Positions 51,416-62,725 of a stretch of 64,000 bases of DNA are shown in pieces. The notes below the pieces were generated by a model, which did no database searches, was not told the DNA's origin, and was given only the letters and a program-made list of their open reading frames with translations. The position numbers were made by a program, and so were the translations under genes. Origin of the DNA: Notospermus geniculatus (lineage: Eukaryota; Nemertea; Pilidiophora; Heteronemertea; Lineidae); NCBI GenBank assembly GCA_002633025.1, contig NMRB01000543.1, positions 63,799-127,798 on the forward strand, written 5' to 3'. Positions within the stretch are counted from its first letter, which is position 1; each line of letters opens with the position of its first letter.

Positions 51416-52444
51416 TTTTTACTCCTTAGGCCTACTCTTCAAGGAAAAACAAAATTACAGTGTTACCAAGGTTGAAGACGTGATATTCCTTTCTATATCG
51501 TTGAAATCAGGCCCCTTTTGCTAGCCTTTTGTCCGAGTACGATTTGGCTTCTGTACGAATTCTCCAAAGTAGCCTACGAGTTTTCCGGGTTGCAATTCTC
51601 CTGGAAGCCAATAGCGAGAAATTCTTGGTAATACCACTAAGAAATCGTAATATTTACGTCCTGTTTCTAAATACATGTAAGAACACGGTCTTCGGTTTCG
51701 CCCGTACGATACGCACTTTGAATCTTATTGCGTCACAGTCGGTACAGGTCGATGTGGTTAGCTCTGTAGAAACTTGGTCGGCAAATTTGTAGATCTTCCA
51801 TTTTCCCATCTCAAATTCTACGTCGTGCGCAGGACGTCATCTCAAATCTCGTAAGAATAATCCTTTCTCTTGATGGATCGTACACAGAAACTGGACCATT
51901 AACCCTTTCATATCCAATGGCATTTTCATCCCAACTGATATACCCAAATCCAGTGATATTTTAGATAGGCCATGTCGAATAGGCATTCATTGGAAAGCAG
52001 TTTCTGATAACTTTTTAATGCCTACACAACTGACAGGTTTCAGGTCCCTTTCAAAATTGTTGACAATTTGTTATTTTTGACAAAATTGCCCTGGCGGCGA
52101 AGAAAGGTATTACTAGGCTATACATGGTGACGCTTACTGATTTTGCTGACGACTTTGATTATTTGGGGAGGAGAGTTTGTGTATTTCGTTGTATCCCGGT
52201 CGGGTGCCAAAGCCGAACTTAGCCATATCTGCCGTCAGCAGCTAGGCCATTCTTCCACCTACATTTTTGTTCCAAGCATGAAATATTTCTAAAAATCTTT
52301 TTCTGACTCAATATTTTGCTAGTTGATTCGTAGTCAGGGGCACAGCATAAGTTTGCAAACTGCTAAATGTTCCGAGTCCAGTGCCTTTCAAAAATCGCCC
52401 AAAATACGCGGTGACTTTCTTAGCCAAGTGCATGGGCTGTGATC
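51416..52444. other. No gene seen
   Basis: No repeat or recognised ORF. 51529-51792 plus (87 codons) is of unknown status. Confidence 0.35.
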
Positions 52445-52920
52445 CAAATTTTCAATTTCTTAGTCCTGACCATACAAATTTTCATTTTTAGTCCTGACCA
52501 TACAAATTTTCATTAGTCCTAAGCATCCAAATTTTCAATTTCTTAGTCCTGACCATCCAAATTTTCATTTTAGTCCTAACCATACACATTTTCATTTTTA
52601 GTCCAAACCATCCAAATTTTCAATTTCTTAGTCCGAACCATCCAAATTTTCAATTTCTTAGTCCTAGCCATCCAACTTTTTAAATTCTTACTTCTAACCA
52701 TCCAAATTTTCAATTTCTTACTGCCAACCATACAAATTTTAATTTTTAGTCCTAACCATACAAATTTTCATTTTAGTCCTCACCATACAAATTTTCGGTT
52801 TTAACCCTAACTATCCAAATTCTCAATTTCTTAGTCCTAACCATCCAAATGTTTAATTTCTTAGTCCTGACCGTCCAAATTTTCAATTTCTTAGTCCTAA
52901 CCATGCAAATTTTCTTTGTG
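52445..52920. repeat. ~30-bp minisatellite, ~16 units
   Basis: 'ccaaattttcaatttcttag' plus 'tcctaaccat' with shortened variants lacking 'aatttc'. The minus ORF of KIWMVRTKKL repeats is a by-product. Confidence 0.94.
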
Positions 52921-54666
52921 TAGTCAGTGCTTTCAAACCATACATTATTTTTCATTATTATTTTCATAGAAGGCATTATTCGTAAAAACTACATCTACAT
53001 ACCAACACACCCCTTTAGGGTAGGAAACTGGTATTTGTAGAGCAATGGCTCTTCCATTTACGACGCTAAGCAATAAATGCTATATATGTCAGTGCCTTCC
53101 TCAGCAATGCCAGCGAAAAACCCACGTTTTGGCTCCTTAGAAATTTCTACCCCTTTCATTGCGACGTGTGCGCCCACATTAGTGATAATACCAAGGGTTC
53201 AGGGAACGTCAAGCTATGAAACCCGCGGAATCACCAAGCTTTCAGCATACACTGAATTTTGGTCGCCATATGCGCTGGTCTTGACTGGCAGGGCATGATG
53301 TATTTTTCTCAGCGTAGCGCGTGTGCCACTCATTTGCGCCGGGGGAACTCCTTTGAAAGGTGTAGAGCCCTTCGGTCTTTCGATTTTAATCGCATTTGCT
53401 ATTATAGTGCACACGATCTTATAGCGTAGACCATATTTTGGATATTCCACTTCTAAACAGGTACGGGTATATTCGCTTATGTTCTTTTTCTTTGAGGTTT
53501 TGCGGCAGAGTTTTGCGGTGAATAATGGTGCGAAATTTAGGGCCGCTTCGATTTTTCATCCGTTTTTGCGTTTAGGCGCGAAATAACTTTTAAATGCCAC
53601 TGTGAACTTTCTTATAACAATTGAGTATTCTATGACTACCATATTCACACATAGCAAAATTTTAAAAAAAATAGGTAGATTCGCATTTTTGTCAAAGATT
53701 TTCTACAAAATGGACGAGTAAATTTTTCTTTGGAAAGTTATTCAAATTCGCTTGAAAAATCGCACGCGTTCCATAGGACGTCTCTTGCAAGGATGACGAT
53801 AAACTAGGTTTCTAAACGAGTAGGCAGTTTCACAGTGTACTTACCTTTCGGTTTTCCTACAAGTTAGAACTGAAAAATCACCACGGTCCTATTGATGACT
53901 TAACAAAGGATTCGCTTCTCAGGAAGACGGTTCTCGATCTCATGAAGGCAGGCCTAAGTTTTGGCTTCCTTCAATTCTGGTTTATTCAAGTAGGCCTACG
54001 TTCTGTTAGCTACGACCCTCCCTCGTCGTATAACATCAGCTTGCATTGCAAGCTATAGCGATCAAAATCTGTTCTACGGCTTGCGATACTTGCACTGCAC
54101 GAACACTGCATAGACCCGAGTTGATTCTCCGATAAACCAAGCACGCCTCGTCTGTACATGAGGATGTCCTCGCGAGGTCAAGGCCCGACGACGATACCAC
54201 ACTGGAAACTACACGTCTGGGGTTCATTGCGTATGTACGCGATAACAGTACGCATTGACAGATGACAATGTAATCACAGCTCTAACCACGATATGGTTAC
54301 ATTCCATATTTATAAAATTAATCACATTAATGCATCGATCAATTTTTGTGGGCATTCTACGATTTTGTGTCTCAGCGAGCAGTTCATATTCAGTTGCTAT
54401 TTTTGTGGTGGATTAAAATAAAATTTATGTCTGACATGACGTAAATGTTCCTAATTTTCAGTCGTTTTTGCTAGAAATACATATAAGCTAATATACTTTA
54501 ATATCCTAAAAGTCCCTATTTTTATATTATAGAGGTGAAAAGCGTGTGTCAACATGGACAGAATTCAAATCTACTTTGCTCTTCTCTGCTCCCTCTACTC
54601 CCATTGGGAGGATTTGGGTGGCTGTCTAGAACACGCTGGCCCTTTGTCTTAGCCTGACCACATAAA
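52921..54666. other. No gene seen
   Basis: A long stretch without repeats. ORFs up to 78 codons (53077-53450, 54036-54227) have no recognised domains. It is one of the cleaner places to look for exons by alignment. Confidence 0.35.
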
Positions 54667-54785
54667 GGCTGGTATTCATAAAAGTTAGCAAATGCTTTTA
54701 CTTAAGATTTGCAAAGCAGTGTCCAATGTAAATGTAGTACAGAATTTAAAGTAAAAGCATTTGCTAGCTTCTAAAAATATCATCC
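54667..54785. mobile_element. Palindromic MITE, family M2
   Basis: 'ggctggtattcataaaagtt' to a decayed right end 'agcttctaaaaatatcatcc'; interior 'aagcagtgtccaatgtaaat'. Confidence 0.85.
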
Positions 54786-56735
54786 AATATTTTGAAGTAA
54801 TTAAAGAGATGCTTAATTTTAAATAAATACCTCATTGGCAACAATTTAATTACTAATTAGAAATTTTCACCTTCACTTAAAATTACAGAAGTGCAAGTAA
54901 AAATTTGCAATTTTTGATGTTGTTTACAAATTTTATAGTTGTGTTATCATTGGGAAATGGGCAATTCTGGCTCGAAGACCTATACGAGCACTTTACGATG
55001 TAAATCATGTAAATGTACATGTTGAAGACCTCGGAGCCTGTGGATGGCGACGCCATATTCTCTCGGCTACAGAGAGGGACCGAAACATAAAAAATGTCGG
55101 ACGTCAAACCAAGCGCCGACCATCAAGAGGCGATTGTCAGGTCATTTTATCCTTCGTCGTAACCGAGTTGTGACATTTTTATGACCGCAAAACACGCCGA
55201 GTATGACGGGTGAAAACCGCAATGAAAAAAGGCGGAGCTGAGGAGAGTGAGGTAGGTGGTTTGGTGTAATTTTATTGACCCTAAAACGAGATTTCTTGCC
55301 TTGCGCTGCAAATTTATTGGGTACGTTGTGGCCTTAACCATCTCCAACAAGCATGGTCCGGCGACGGGACGGCTTATCAGTGCAACCTATACACGTACAT
55401 CAGAAATTTTAAAATAATATATACATTTTCGACCCCAACCCAGTATTAGGCAGTAATATTTGATTTTGGGGACACACATTCAAAAACGCTTTAGAAAATG
55501 AGCTATACACACAAGGAATTTTGTAGTATACAGCCGCGTCGGTTGTGTATCCTAATCCTAATGGTTTTTCACAATTCCCAACGTTTTAGCTCCATTTAGT
55601 GGAAAATCCGCGATGTCTGAAGAAAAAATACAATATTCCTGCCACTCTGAGCGATTCAGTATTGAAACATACATTTCCACCGATACAGAACATTAAGGAA
55701 ACAAGAAACAGCGGCTAAAACCATCACCGATATGCCGTGATAGCGTATATTCCAATCAAGCCTCCATGTTTTATGGTATTACATGCAGTAGTCTACCCCA
55801 TGCGTGGCTTGCCTGAATACGCCGTACATTGCTGTTTAAATCTACGGCTAATTCTCAAACAACTTGACACGGAACAAGCATCCTTTGGTTTCACGTCAAG
55901 CATACCTTCACTAAGTGCACACGTACACGCATTCCCCTGCAGGCACACACTGCGTTCTCAAACCAATTAACATGGAATGCATTCCGTTCGATTCATCGTC
56001 ACATTAGCATAATTCTACTAGAAAATGCGTCTGGTAAAAAACGCCGCTGCTCTGGTCTGTGGACTATTTCATGACCTACTTCCTTTTTATAATATAATGT
56101 TGTCTGCTCGGGGCAATCTGCTGCATGTATTAGTATTGCAGAACGAGACACTACACAGTCTGTCCAAGGCCATCAGCTGAATTATCTATGAAAATCAATC
56201 AAAAGCGTTTATATACAAAACGTTATATCCACAAAGCGAATATCAGACATATTCCTGTTTTGTTATATCGCGAACTATTCACGTGACGGTATCATTTTTA
56301 GACGGGTTGTCTCGGCCATTCAATCAGTGCATTGGCCGCGCTGCGAAAAAAAGTTGGTTCCCGACGACGCGTTGGAAAATAGGTTAAGTTTGGTGAAAAA
56401 ACTGTTGGCAACAAAGCCGGTATTTTCAGCTGAAGGAGTCCAGTGCGTGTAGAACATTTGCAGTGTTTTTGAAGCGTTGGGGATACAATATGTGAAGGAG
56501 GTATATAGTCCTTTGAAAATGAAAACTCAGACCTGGTTATCGCATTCACGTTATCCATAGCTTGGAAGTTGAATTTTTAGTCTGATTTTGCGACGAAGTG
56601 ATCGAACCGACGTGCTGACATTGGATTTTTGACATTGGAAGCATGCAAAAGCAGGATTGACCAAATTTATTGCATTTTTGTCATATTTTCTTATATCACA
56701 AGCAAATTTTCCATATTTTGATGGATATGAGGAGA
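54786..56735. other. No recognised gene; R2 relic at ~55420-55455
   Basis: 'acattttcgaccccaaccca' near 55423 is a broken R2 stem. ORFs of 60-86 codons (for example 56298-56558 minus) are not recognised. No MITE copy was seen. Confidence 0.35.
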
Positions 56736-56890
56736 GGGAGTTTAAGAAATCAAACGATAAACGTTAACTTTACGACAACGTTATTTTTCATTTGCGAATT
56801 CACCAGATTATATATTGCATTTTCGGTACCTGTACAAAAAAATAACGTTGTCGTAAAGTTAACGTTCATCGTTTGATTTCTTAAACTCCC
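56736..56890. mobile_element. Palindromic MITE, family M5
   Basis: 'gagtttaagaaatcaaacga' plus 'taaacgttaactttacgaca' and the near-perfect inverse on the right; ~46-bp arms and the same 'tatattgcattttcggtacc' centre as at 4779. Confidence 0.92.
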
Positions 56891-57105
56891 TAATATGAAA
56901 TAAACCCAAACGGAGGTGATGGTCATATATTCAGTCATAGAGTCAAATAAATGGTCCATCTTCAAGCCACCTCAGCCGATTTGCTTCTGTAAATTCGGAC
57001 AAGAGGAACGCTATCTTCTTCTGTCAACATCTCACTGTGATCATAGTCTGAGGTCATCCCGTGTATGTCTTCGAAGTTCCTACACGTCGACAGTTGGTAC
57101 GCCAG
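56891..57105. other. Spacer; no gene
   Basis: No feature seen. Confidence 0.4.
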
Positions 57106-57226
57106 TTGGTATAAAATGCAAGTTGCAGGTTGACCTACAGGCAATAGTATTTGCAATACATTTGATTTCACCACTGGACATTAACACTGACCATAACCAT
57201 AAACCTGCAACTTGCACTTTATACCA
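57106..57226 (+). mobile_element. MITE, family M15, first of a tandem pair
   Basis: 'ttggtataaaatgcaagttg' and the inverse 'caacttgcactttatacca', interior 'tgacctacaggcaatagtat'. Confidence 0.85.
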
Positions 57227-57227
57227 G

Positions 57228-57352
57228 TTTGGTAAAAAATGCACGTTGTAGATTGACCTACAGGAAATAGTATTTGCAATACATTGGACTACTGCACCAT
57301 GGGACACTAACACTGACCCTGACCATTAAATGCAACCTGCACTTTATACCAA
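57228..57352 (+). mobile_element. MITE, family M15, second of a tandem pair
   Basis: Same orientation and interior ('attgacctacaggaaatagt') as the preceding copy, joined almost directly, with more decay in the arms. Confidence 0.85.
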
Positions 57353-57477
57353 CCTTTGGTAGGCCAGGAGAGAGTGGTACAGGGGCTGTTGATGTGAACT
57401 TTTTGACACTGGATGGCCCAAAAATGTAACACTTTGGGACCTTTCCTCTGCGACACAAAAACATTGTACCATCATAT

Positions 57478-57597
57478 TGGGTCATATGAATAAAGACCAG
57501 CAAATGCTTTTACTTCAGATTTGCACAGCATTGTCTGGTGTATTTGTATTGCAAAATTCAAGTAAAAGCATTTGCTAGTCTTTATTCATATGACCCA
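57478..57597. mobile_element. Palindromic MITE, family M1
   Basis: TGGGTCATATGAATAAAGAC to its inverse; standard M1 interior. Confidence 0.92.
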
Positions 57598-57673
57598 ATG
57601 GAGTCTATCATGTACTAATCTACGAAGCTGCAGGTCCTGTCTGGTGAACATGACAGTTACACTAACACTAGAC

Positions 57674-58030
57674 AGTTATGTACAGTACAACATGCTGTAG
57701 AAAAGTCATGTACAGTACAACATGCTGTAGAAAAGTTATGTACAGTACAACATGCTGTAGAAAAGTCATGTACAGTACAACATGCTGGAGAAAAGTCATG
57801 TACAGTACAACATGCTGTAGAAAAGTTATGTACAGTACAACATGCTGTAGAAAAGTCATGTACAGTACAACATGCTGGAGAAAAGTCGTCTACAGTACAA
57901 CATGCTGTACAAAAGTCATGTACAGTACAACATGCTGTAGAAAAGTCATGTACAGTACAACATGCTGGAGAAAAGTCGTCTACAGTACAACATGCTGCAC
58001 AAAAGTCATGTACAGTACAACATGCTGTAG
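57674..58030. repeat. 30-bp minisatellite, 12 units
   Basis: 'tgtacagtacaacatgctgt' plus 'agaaaagtca' repeated with a few 'ggag' and 'gtc' variants; 'tgtacagtaca' adds local near-palindromes. Because 30 is a multiple of three, an apparent protein MYSTTCCRKV(n) appears. Confidence 0.96.
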
Positions 58031-58279
58031 AAAGATTCTTGCAACTCTACACTGCCTTCCACTTTGGCTTTGGCAGACGTTTGGCATTTGACAGTTGAAA
58101 CGAAAAAGAATGGCATAATACACGCCTAATTTTTTTTGCAAGGGCTCGAAGGAGGTAGTTCTTGATCAGGAAGACTGGTTGAATTTCCTAGACAAACTTG
58201 AAACAGTTATAATATCGGTTTACACAGTAGTTGTACTCCAGGTAATTTTTATTATGATTTGTGTGCTGTGAAACCTAAT

Positions 58280-58944
58280 TCAATTTGACAGACTTATTGC
58301 TAATTATTTTTTTACATTGCATTTCAAAAAAGTTGTAAATAAACCTGTACATTGTTGTATTTCGACAAATTATCATGCGGGATGTAATGTCAACTCGGTA
58401 GACCGATTCTGTGACCTTATCTGCGAAATTTTGTTGTAGAAACAGTAGATGTCATTGGTTTTTGGAGCATGTTGAAGGATCGTCAAAATAAGGTCAAAAT
58501 ATTCGATTGAGTTTAGAATGTAGTGCTGTATGTTATATAGATTAACTTATGGGATTTAATTCAAGTTTGTACTCATGTTCATGGTGTGTGGACTAAACCT
58601 TCGGATGCGAACTAACACCAGTAACTCTGGCAAGAGCCTAACTTCTGATTGAAGGTCAGAATGGCTGATGAAGCATGACGTGTAGGAACATGGTCTCAGA
58701 CCTGTGGGAGATTTCTGCACATTTCGCAGCCAAGTGCAAATAAGGCTGCTGTTACATAGGAACTCATTTTTCACTCGTCGTTTGTGATGGGGCACAAGTC
58801 ATCCCTAACCTGGAGAATGAACATTGCATTCCTCATTAATTAACAGTTCACATAGGCGTTTATTTTCTGATTTTGAATTTGAATGGAAAATGAGGAGTGA
58901 AAAATGAAAAGTCAGTAGTTCACTTCTATGCAACAGCAGCCTAG
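58280..58944 (+). repeat. Segmental duplication, unit 1
   Basis: Colinear with 59088-59754: 'gacttattgctaattatttt', 'catgcgggatgtaatgtcaa', 'gcatgttgaaggatcgtcaa' and an inverted M7 repeat. A ~26 bp minisatellite follows each unit. Confidence 0.92.
58743..58942 (-). mobile_element. Palindromic repeat, family M7
   Basis: 'aggctgctgttacataggaa' on the left and 'acttctatgcaacagcagcc' on the right are inverse; the interior on the minus strand has the 'agaaaataaacgcctatgtg' unit once. It is the simplest form of the repeat expanded at 3308. Confidence 0.88.
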
Positions 58945-59087
58945 TCACTCAGGTTACATGCAGTTCTTAGGTACTCAGTTTACGTGCAGTTCTTTGGCAC
59001 TCAGTTTACATGCAGTTCTTTGGCACTCAGTTTACATGCAGTTCTTAGGCACTCAGTTTACATACAGTTCTTAGGCACTCAGTTACA
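58945..59087. repeat. ~26-bp minisatellite, ~5 units
   Basis: 'ggcactcagtttacatgcag' plus 'ttctt(a/t)' repeated; the same family as 59755-60077. Confidence 0.92.
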
Positions 59088-59754
59088 GACTTATTGCTAA
59101 TTATTTTTTTACATTGCATTTCAAAAAAGTTGTAAATAAAACCTGAACATTGTTGTATTTCACACATTATCATGCGGGATGTAATGTCAACTCGGTAGAC
59201 CGATTCTGTGACCTTATCTGCGAAATTTTGTTGTAGAAACAGTAGATGTCATTGGTTTTTGGAGCATGTTGAAGGATCGTCAAAATAAGGTCAAAATATT
59301 CGATTAAGTGTGATAACATGTTTAGAATCTAGTGCTGTATGTTATATAGATTAACTTATGGAATTTAATTCAAGTTTGTACTCATGTTCATGGTGTGTGG
59401 ACTAAACCTTCGAATGCGAACTAACACCAGTAACTCTCTGGCAGAGCCTAGCTTCAGATTGAAGGTCAGATTGGTTGATATTGGATGACGTGCAGGAACA
59501 TGGTCTCAGACCTGTGGGAGATTTCTGCACATTTCGCAGCCAAGTGCAAATAAGGCTGCTGTTACATAGGAACTCATTTTTCACTCGTCGTTTGTGATGG
59601 GGCACAAGTCATCCCTAACCTGAAGAATGAACATTGCATTCCCCATTAACTAACAGTTCACATAGGCGTTCATTTTCTGATTTTGATTTTGAATGGGAAA
59701 TGAAGAGTAAAAAATAAAAAAATCAGTAGTTCATTTATATGCAACTGCAGCCTT
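59088..59754 (+). repeat. Segmental duplication, unit 2
   Basis: Partner of 58280-58944, with ~12 extra bases near 59308 ('gtgtgataacat'). Confidence 0.92.
59552..59754 (-). mobile_element. Palindromic repeat, family M7
   Basis: Copied along with duplication unit 2; the same arms as 58743. Confidence 0.88.
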
Positions 59755-60077
59755 GGCACTCAGTTTACATGCAGCTCTTTGGCACTCAGTTTACATGCAG
59801 TTCTTATTCACTCAGCTTACATGCAGTTGTCAGGCACTCAGTTTACATGCAGTTCTCAGGCACTCAGTTTACATGCAGTTCTTAGGCACTCAGTTTACAT
59901 GCAGTTCTTAGGGACTCAGTTTACATGCAGTTGGCACTCGGTTTACATACAGTTCTTTGGCACTCAGTTTACATGCAGTTCTCAGGCACTTAGTTTACAT
60001 GCAGTTCTTAGGCACTCAGTTTACATGTAGTTCCCAGGCACTCAGTTTACAGGCAGTTCTTAGGCATTCAGTTACAT
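59755..60077. repeat. ~26-bp minisatellite, ~12 units
   Basis: 'ggcactcagtttacatgcag' plus 'ttctta' units run into an N-gap, so the real array is probably longer. Confidence 0.94.
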
Positions 60078-60485
60078 NNNNNNNNNNNNNNNNNNNNNNN
60101 NNNNNNNNNNNNNNNNNNNNNNNNNNNNNNNNNNNNNNNNNNNNNNNNNNNNNNNNNNNNNNNNNNNNNNNNNNNNNNNNNNNNNNNNNNNNNNNNNNNN
60201 NNNNNNNNNNNNNNNNNNNNNNNNNNNNNNNNNNNNNNNNNNNNNNNNNNNNNNNNNNNNNNNNNNNNNNNNNNNNNNNNNNNNNNNNNNNNNNNNNNNN
60301 NNNNNNNNNNNNNNNNNNNNNNNNNNNNNNNNNNNNNNNNNNNNNNNNNNNNNNNNNNNNNNNNNNNNNNNNNNNNNNNNNNNNNNNNNNNNNNNNNNNN
60401 NNNNNNNNNNNNNNNNNNNNNNNNNNNNNNNNNNNNNNNNNNNNNNNNNNNNNNNNNNNNNNNNNNNNNNNNNNNNNNNNNNNNN
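60078..60485. other. Assembly gap (408 N)
   Basis: Follows the minisatellite directly on its left. Confidence 0.95.
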
Positions 60486-60841
60486 GGCATGAACGACGCA
60501 ATGAACAGAATGTCCTTGTGCTATATTTGAGTTAGACGTTTAAAATTGATGTAATTGGAGGCTGCTATTATTCTAAATCCGTGAATGTGAATGAGCCACC
60601 ACTGACAACAGCTCTGGTAATGGATGAACTCGCCACGATTATCTGGTCGGATCCTTCAAGTAATCCACGGATGACAGAAAAAAACGTATCGACCTCGAAT
60701 ACAAAAGATGATCTGCACACATTTTGTGATCATTCCAAATTTGCTGATCGTAGAAATCGGTCCATAATTCTCGAGTATGCTTTCGAGAAACAGGAAATGT
60801 GTTCCATCGAGTGAGCTGGTTCTGTGTCCTGCTTGGCTGAC
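60486..60841. other. No recognised gene; 77-codon ORF
   Basis: 60581-60814 plus (MNVNEPPLTTALVMDELATI...) is ATG-initiated, of ordinary composition and just before a SINE. It could be an exon remnant. Not recognised. Confidence 0.25.
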
Positions 60842-60854
60842 CTGAAATACAATC

Positions 60855-61033
60855 ACGTCCGTCGCATGGGAGAGTACCGTGGTGCATTGTACCTTGTGCT
60901 TTTGCAAGGGCAAGTAAAAGACCCCATCCAAGCGAGGAACATGAGTAGCTTGAGATGGCCTCCTCCGTACTTACAGGGCCAATAGTGCTGTGGCTTTGGC
61001 CCTGATGAAAAAATCAAATACAAATGCTAATAG
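60855..61033 (+). mobile_element. S1 SINE, 5'-truncated, with target site duplication
   Basis: Starts in the body ('acgtccgtcgcatgggagag'), continues 'gcaagggcaagtaaaagacc' and 'tttggccctgatgaaaaaat'. CTGAAATACAATC (60842-60854) and CTGAAATAAAATC (61034-61046) flank it with one mismatch. 5' truncation with such a duplication fits LINE-driven insertion. Confidence 0.9.
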
Positions 61034-61046
61034 CTGAAATAAAATC

Positions 61047-61635
61047 TGTGGCCTGCTTCACTGACTTGAATAAAATCAATGACGATTTTTTGCCCTCGCT
61101 GCCAGGTGAATATCGACGGGAGTGATTCTAATCCGGGAGCAGCTTTTGGCCTCTATTGCCTACCCAAGAGCTCACGTTTTTAGCCCTTTTGACATTTGTG
61201 GCCCAGGATGTTGATTCCTTCAACATTCCTTCTCCACTCAGGTCAATTTCTACACATTGGTGAGGACATAATACAGTCTGACAGTGTCCTTGATGAGGGA
61301 CGGCAAGGACATTTACCCTTCCCCTCCCCTTCCCCATCCCCTTCCCTCTCCCCTCCAAGAAACAACATTTTTTTCAACGAGGTTTCCAACGATGGACCTT
61401 TTTGTCTGCCTTGATGTTGTTCGCCTTTTTGTTCAAGACATTTAAGAAAAAAGCAGCGTTATTGTTATTTCCTAGCTGTTTGCCTTGCTTTGGAGTGAAA
61501 TCTTTTTATTTTTGGATGTCGGCCGGCTTAGTACAGGATCGTGACGCAGACTAATGGATAATTTGAGGGTCCAATGGTGATATATACGTCTAGCAATGTA
61601 TTGTTTATTGTTTTCACTGCGGCTGCTGTACTATG
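61047..61635. other. No gene seen
   Basis: Contains a pyrimidine-rich run near 61315-61355 ('cttcccctccccttccccat'). No repeat family. Confidence 0.4.
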
Positions 61636-61836
61636 CAGTTGTAAGGTCACAGAGACCTGGCCTTGCCAGTGGTGGGATCAACTCCTCCAAATTATCATAT
61701 CAAAAGCTTCAGTGAGGATTCGATTCGAAGATATCAACAGCCTGCTGTGTGGTCAGCAATGCCGACCATCACCAACAGGAGAAGCTGGACCCCGGCAATG
61801 CTAGACCTCTGTGACCTTACACTGCGATTTAACAGA
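61636..61836. mobile_element. Palindromic MITE, family M9
   Basis: 'gcagttgtaaggtcacagag' and the inverse 'ctctgtgaccttacactgc'; interior 'gatatcaacagcctgctgtg' and 'ccatcaccaacaggagaagc', inverse to the units at 13640. Confidence 0.92.
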
Positions 61837-62284
61837 CAGAATGTATTAAACAATGAGTAGACTGAATTATAATTTAATTACTAGATATTTATAAAGGCAA
61901 AAGTCGGCTGATTTTATGTTTCACTTCCTAGGCCTTTCGTTCCGTTTTCCTATCAGCTGTACCTTGTCTTCAAAAATGTATAGGAATTGTGCTACAGAAC
62001 CAAAAACCACACGACCGCAGCAGGACATTACGAATTCAGTATGTTGCATAGCAGCCTATAGCCAGACGCTATTTATTATTAGCAACTATTGATACGTTGT
62101 GCATTTCCACAAGTCAATCCATACGACTGTTCCAAGCTTACCATCACGAAATGTACACGATACACGTACATGAAAATAAAACACAGTAATGTACATGTAC
62201 GTGAGGAATAAACAAAAAGATAGTCTAGCTCCTCCGCAGATTGCGTCTCGTACATTGAGATGTAACCATCATCCTGGTTGGCTG
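61837..62284. other. No gene seen
   Basis: Contains 'tacatgtacgtgagg'-type words near 62190. Nothing else. Confidence 0.4.
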
Positions 62285-62725
62285 GCTTCTTTTTAATTCA
62301 GCCAATCAAGAGCCAGGAAACCCTTCTCGCGCCGTAACTACAATTTTTCCCGTTTGTTCTACTACAAATTTTTTACGTCTTTTTACATAACCGGATACCT
62401 AACTGTAACGTGTATGAAAACAGGATTATGACTGAATTTCGTGAAATGATGAATTAGAAGAGCATAATATTGTCGTTTATCGTCATTTTAGACGGTGTTC
62501 GTCGCCTAATTTTGCTTCATTCGCTCGGAGATTGCTCAGGAAAACGCCTGAATCGCCAAGGTCACGCAGATGCGAGCAGGATTAGGGGCAAGAAGATTTC
62601 TGTCCCAGTTCCATCAGGATTTTTACCCTCTACATGATGTTGGATAGCATTTGAGGTCATTTTGTGGATTCTGGTGCGACCCCTTGGTATGGTTAGCCAA
62701 GCATAGCTGAGGAATACAACGGTAA
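62285..62725 (+). promoter_or_regulatory. Weak promoter or 5' exon candidate
   Basis: 'cagccaatcaagagc' (CCAAT word) at ~62299 is followed by CpG-richer sequence and, at ~62719, 'gaatacaacggtaagg', a possible splice donor. An ATG near 62570 opens 25 codons (MRAGLGARRFLSQFHQDFYP...). This is inference from words only. Confidence 0.2.

Noticed and set aside
57674-58030. CRISPR array
   Set aside because: The units are contiguous and identical with no spacers.
57674-58091. Repetitive ORF MYSTTCCRKV(n) of 137 codons
   Set aside because: It is a 30-bp minisatellite; a unit length divisible by three keeps a frame open without selection, and the opposite strand is open as well.
60016-60535. ORFs of 140-192 codons
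   Set aside because: They are mostly N, with minisatellite at one end.
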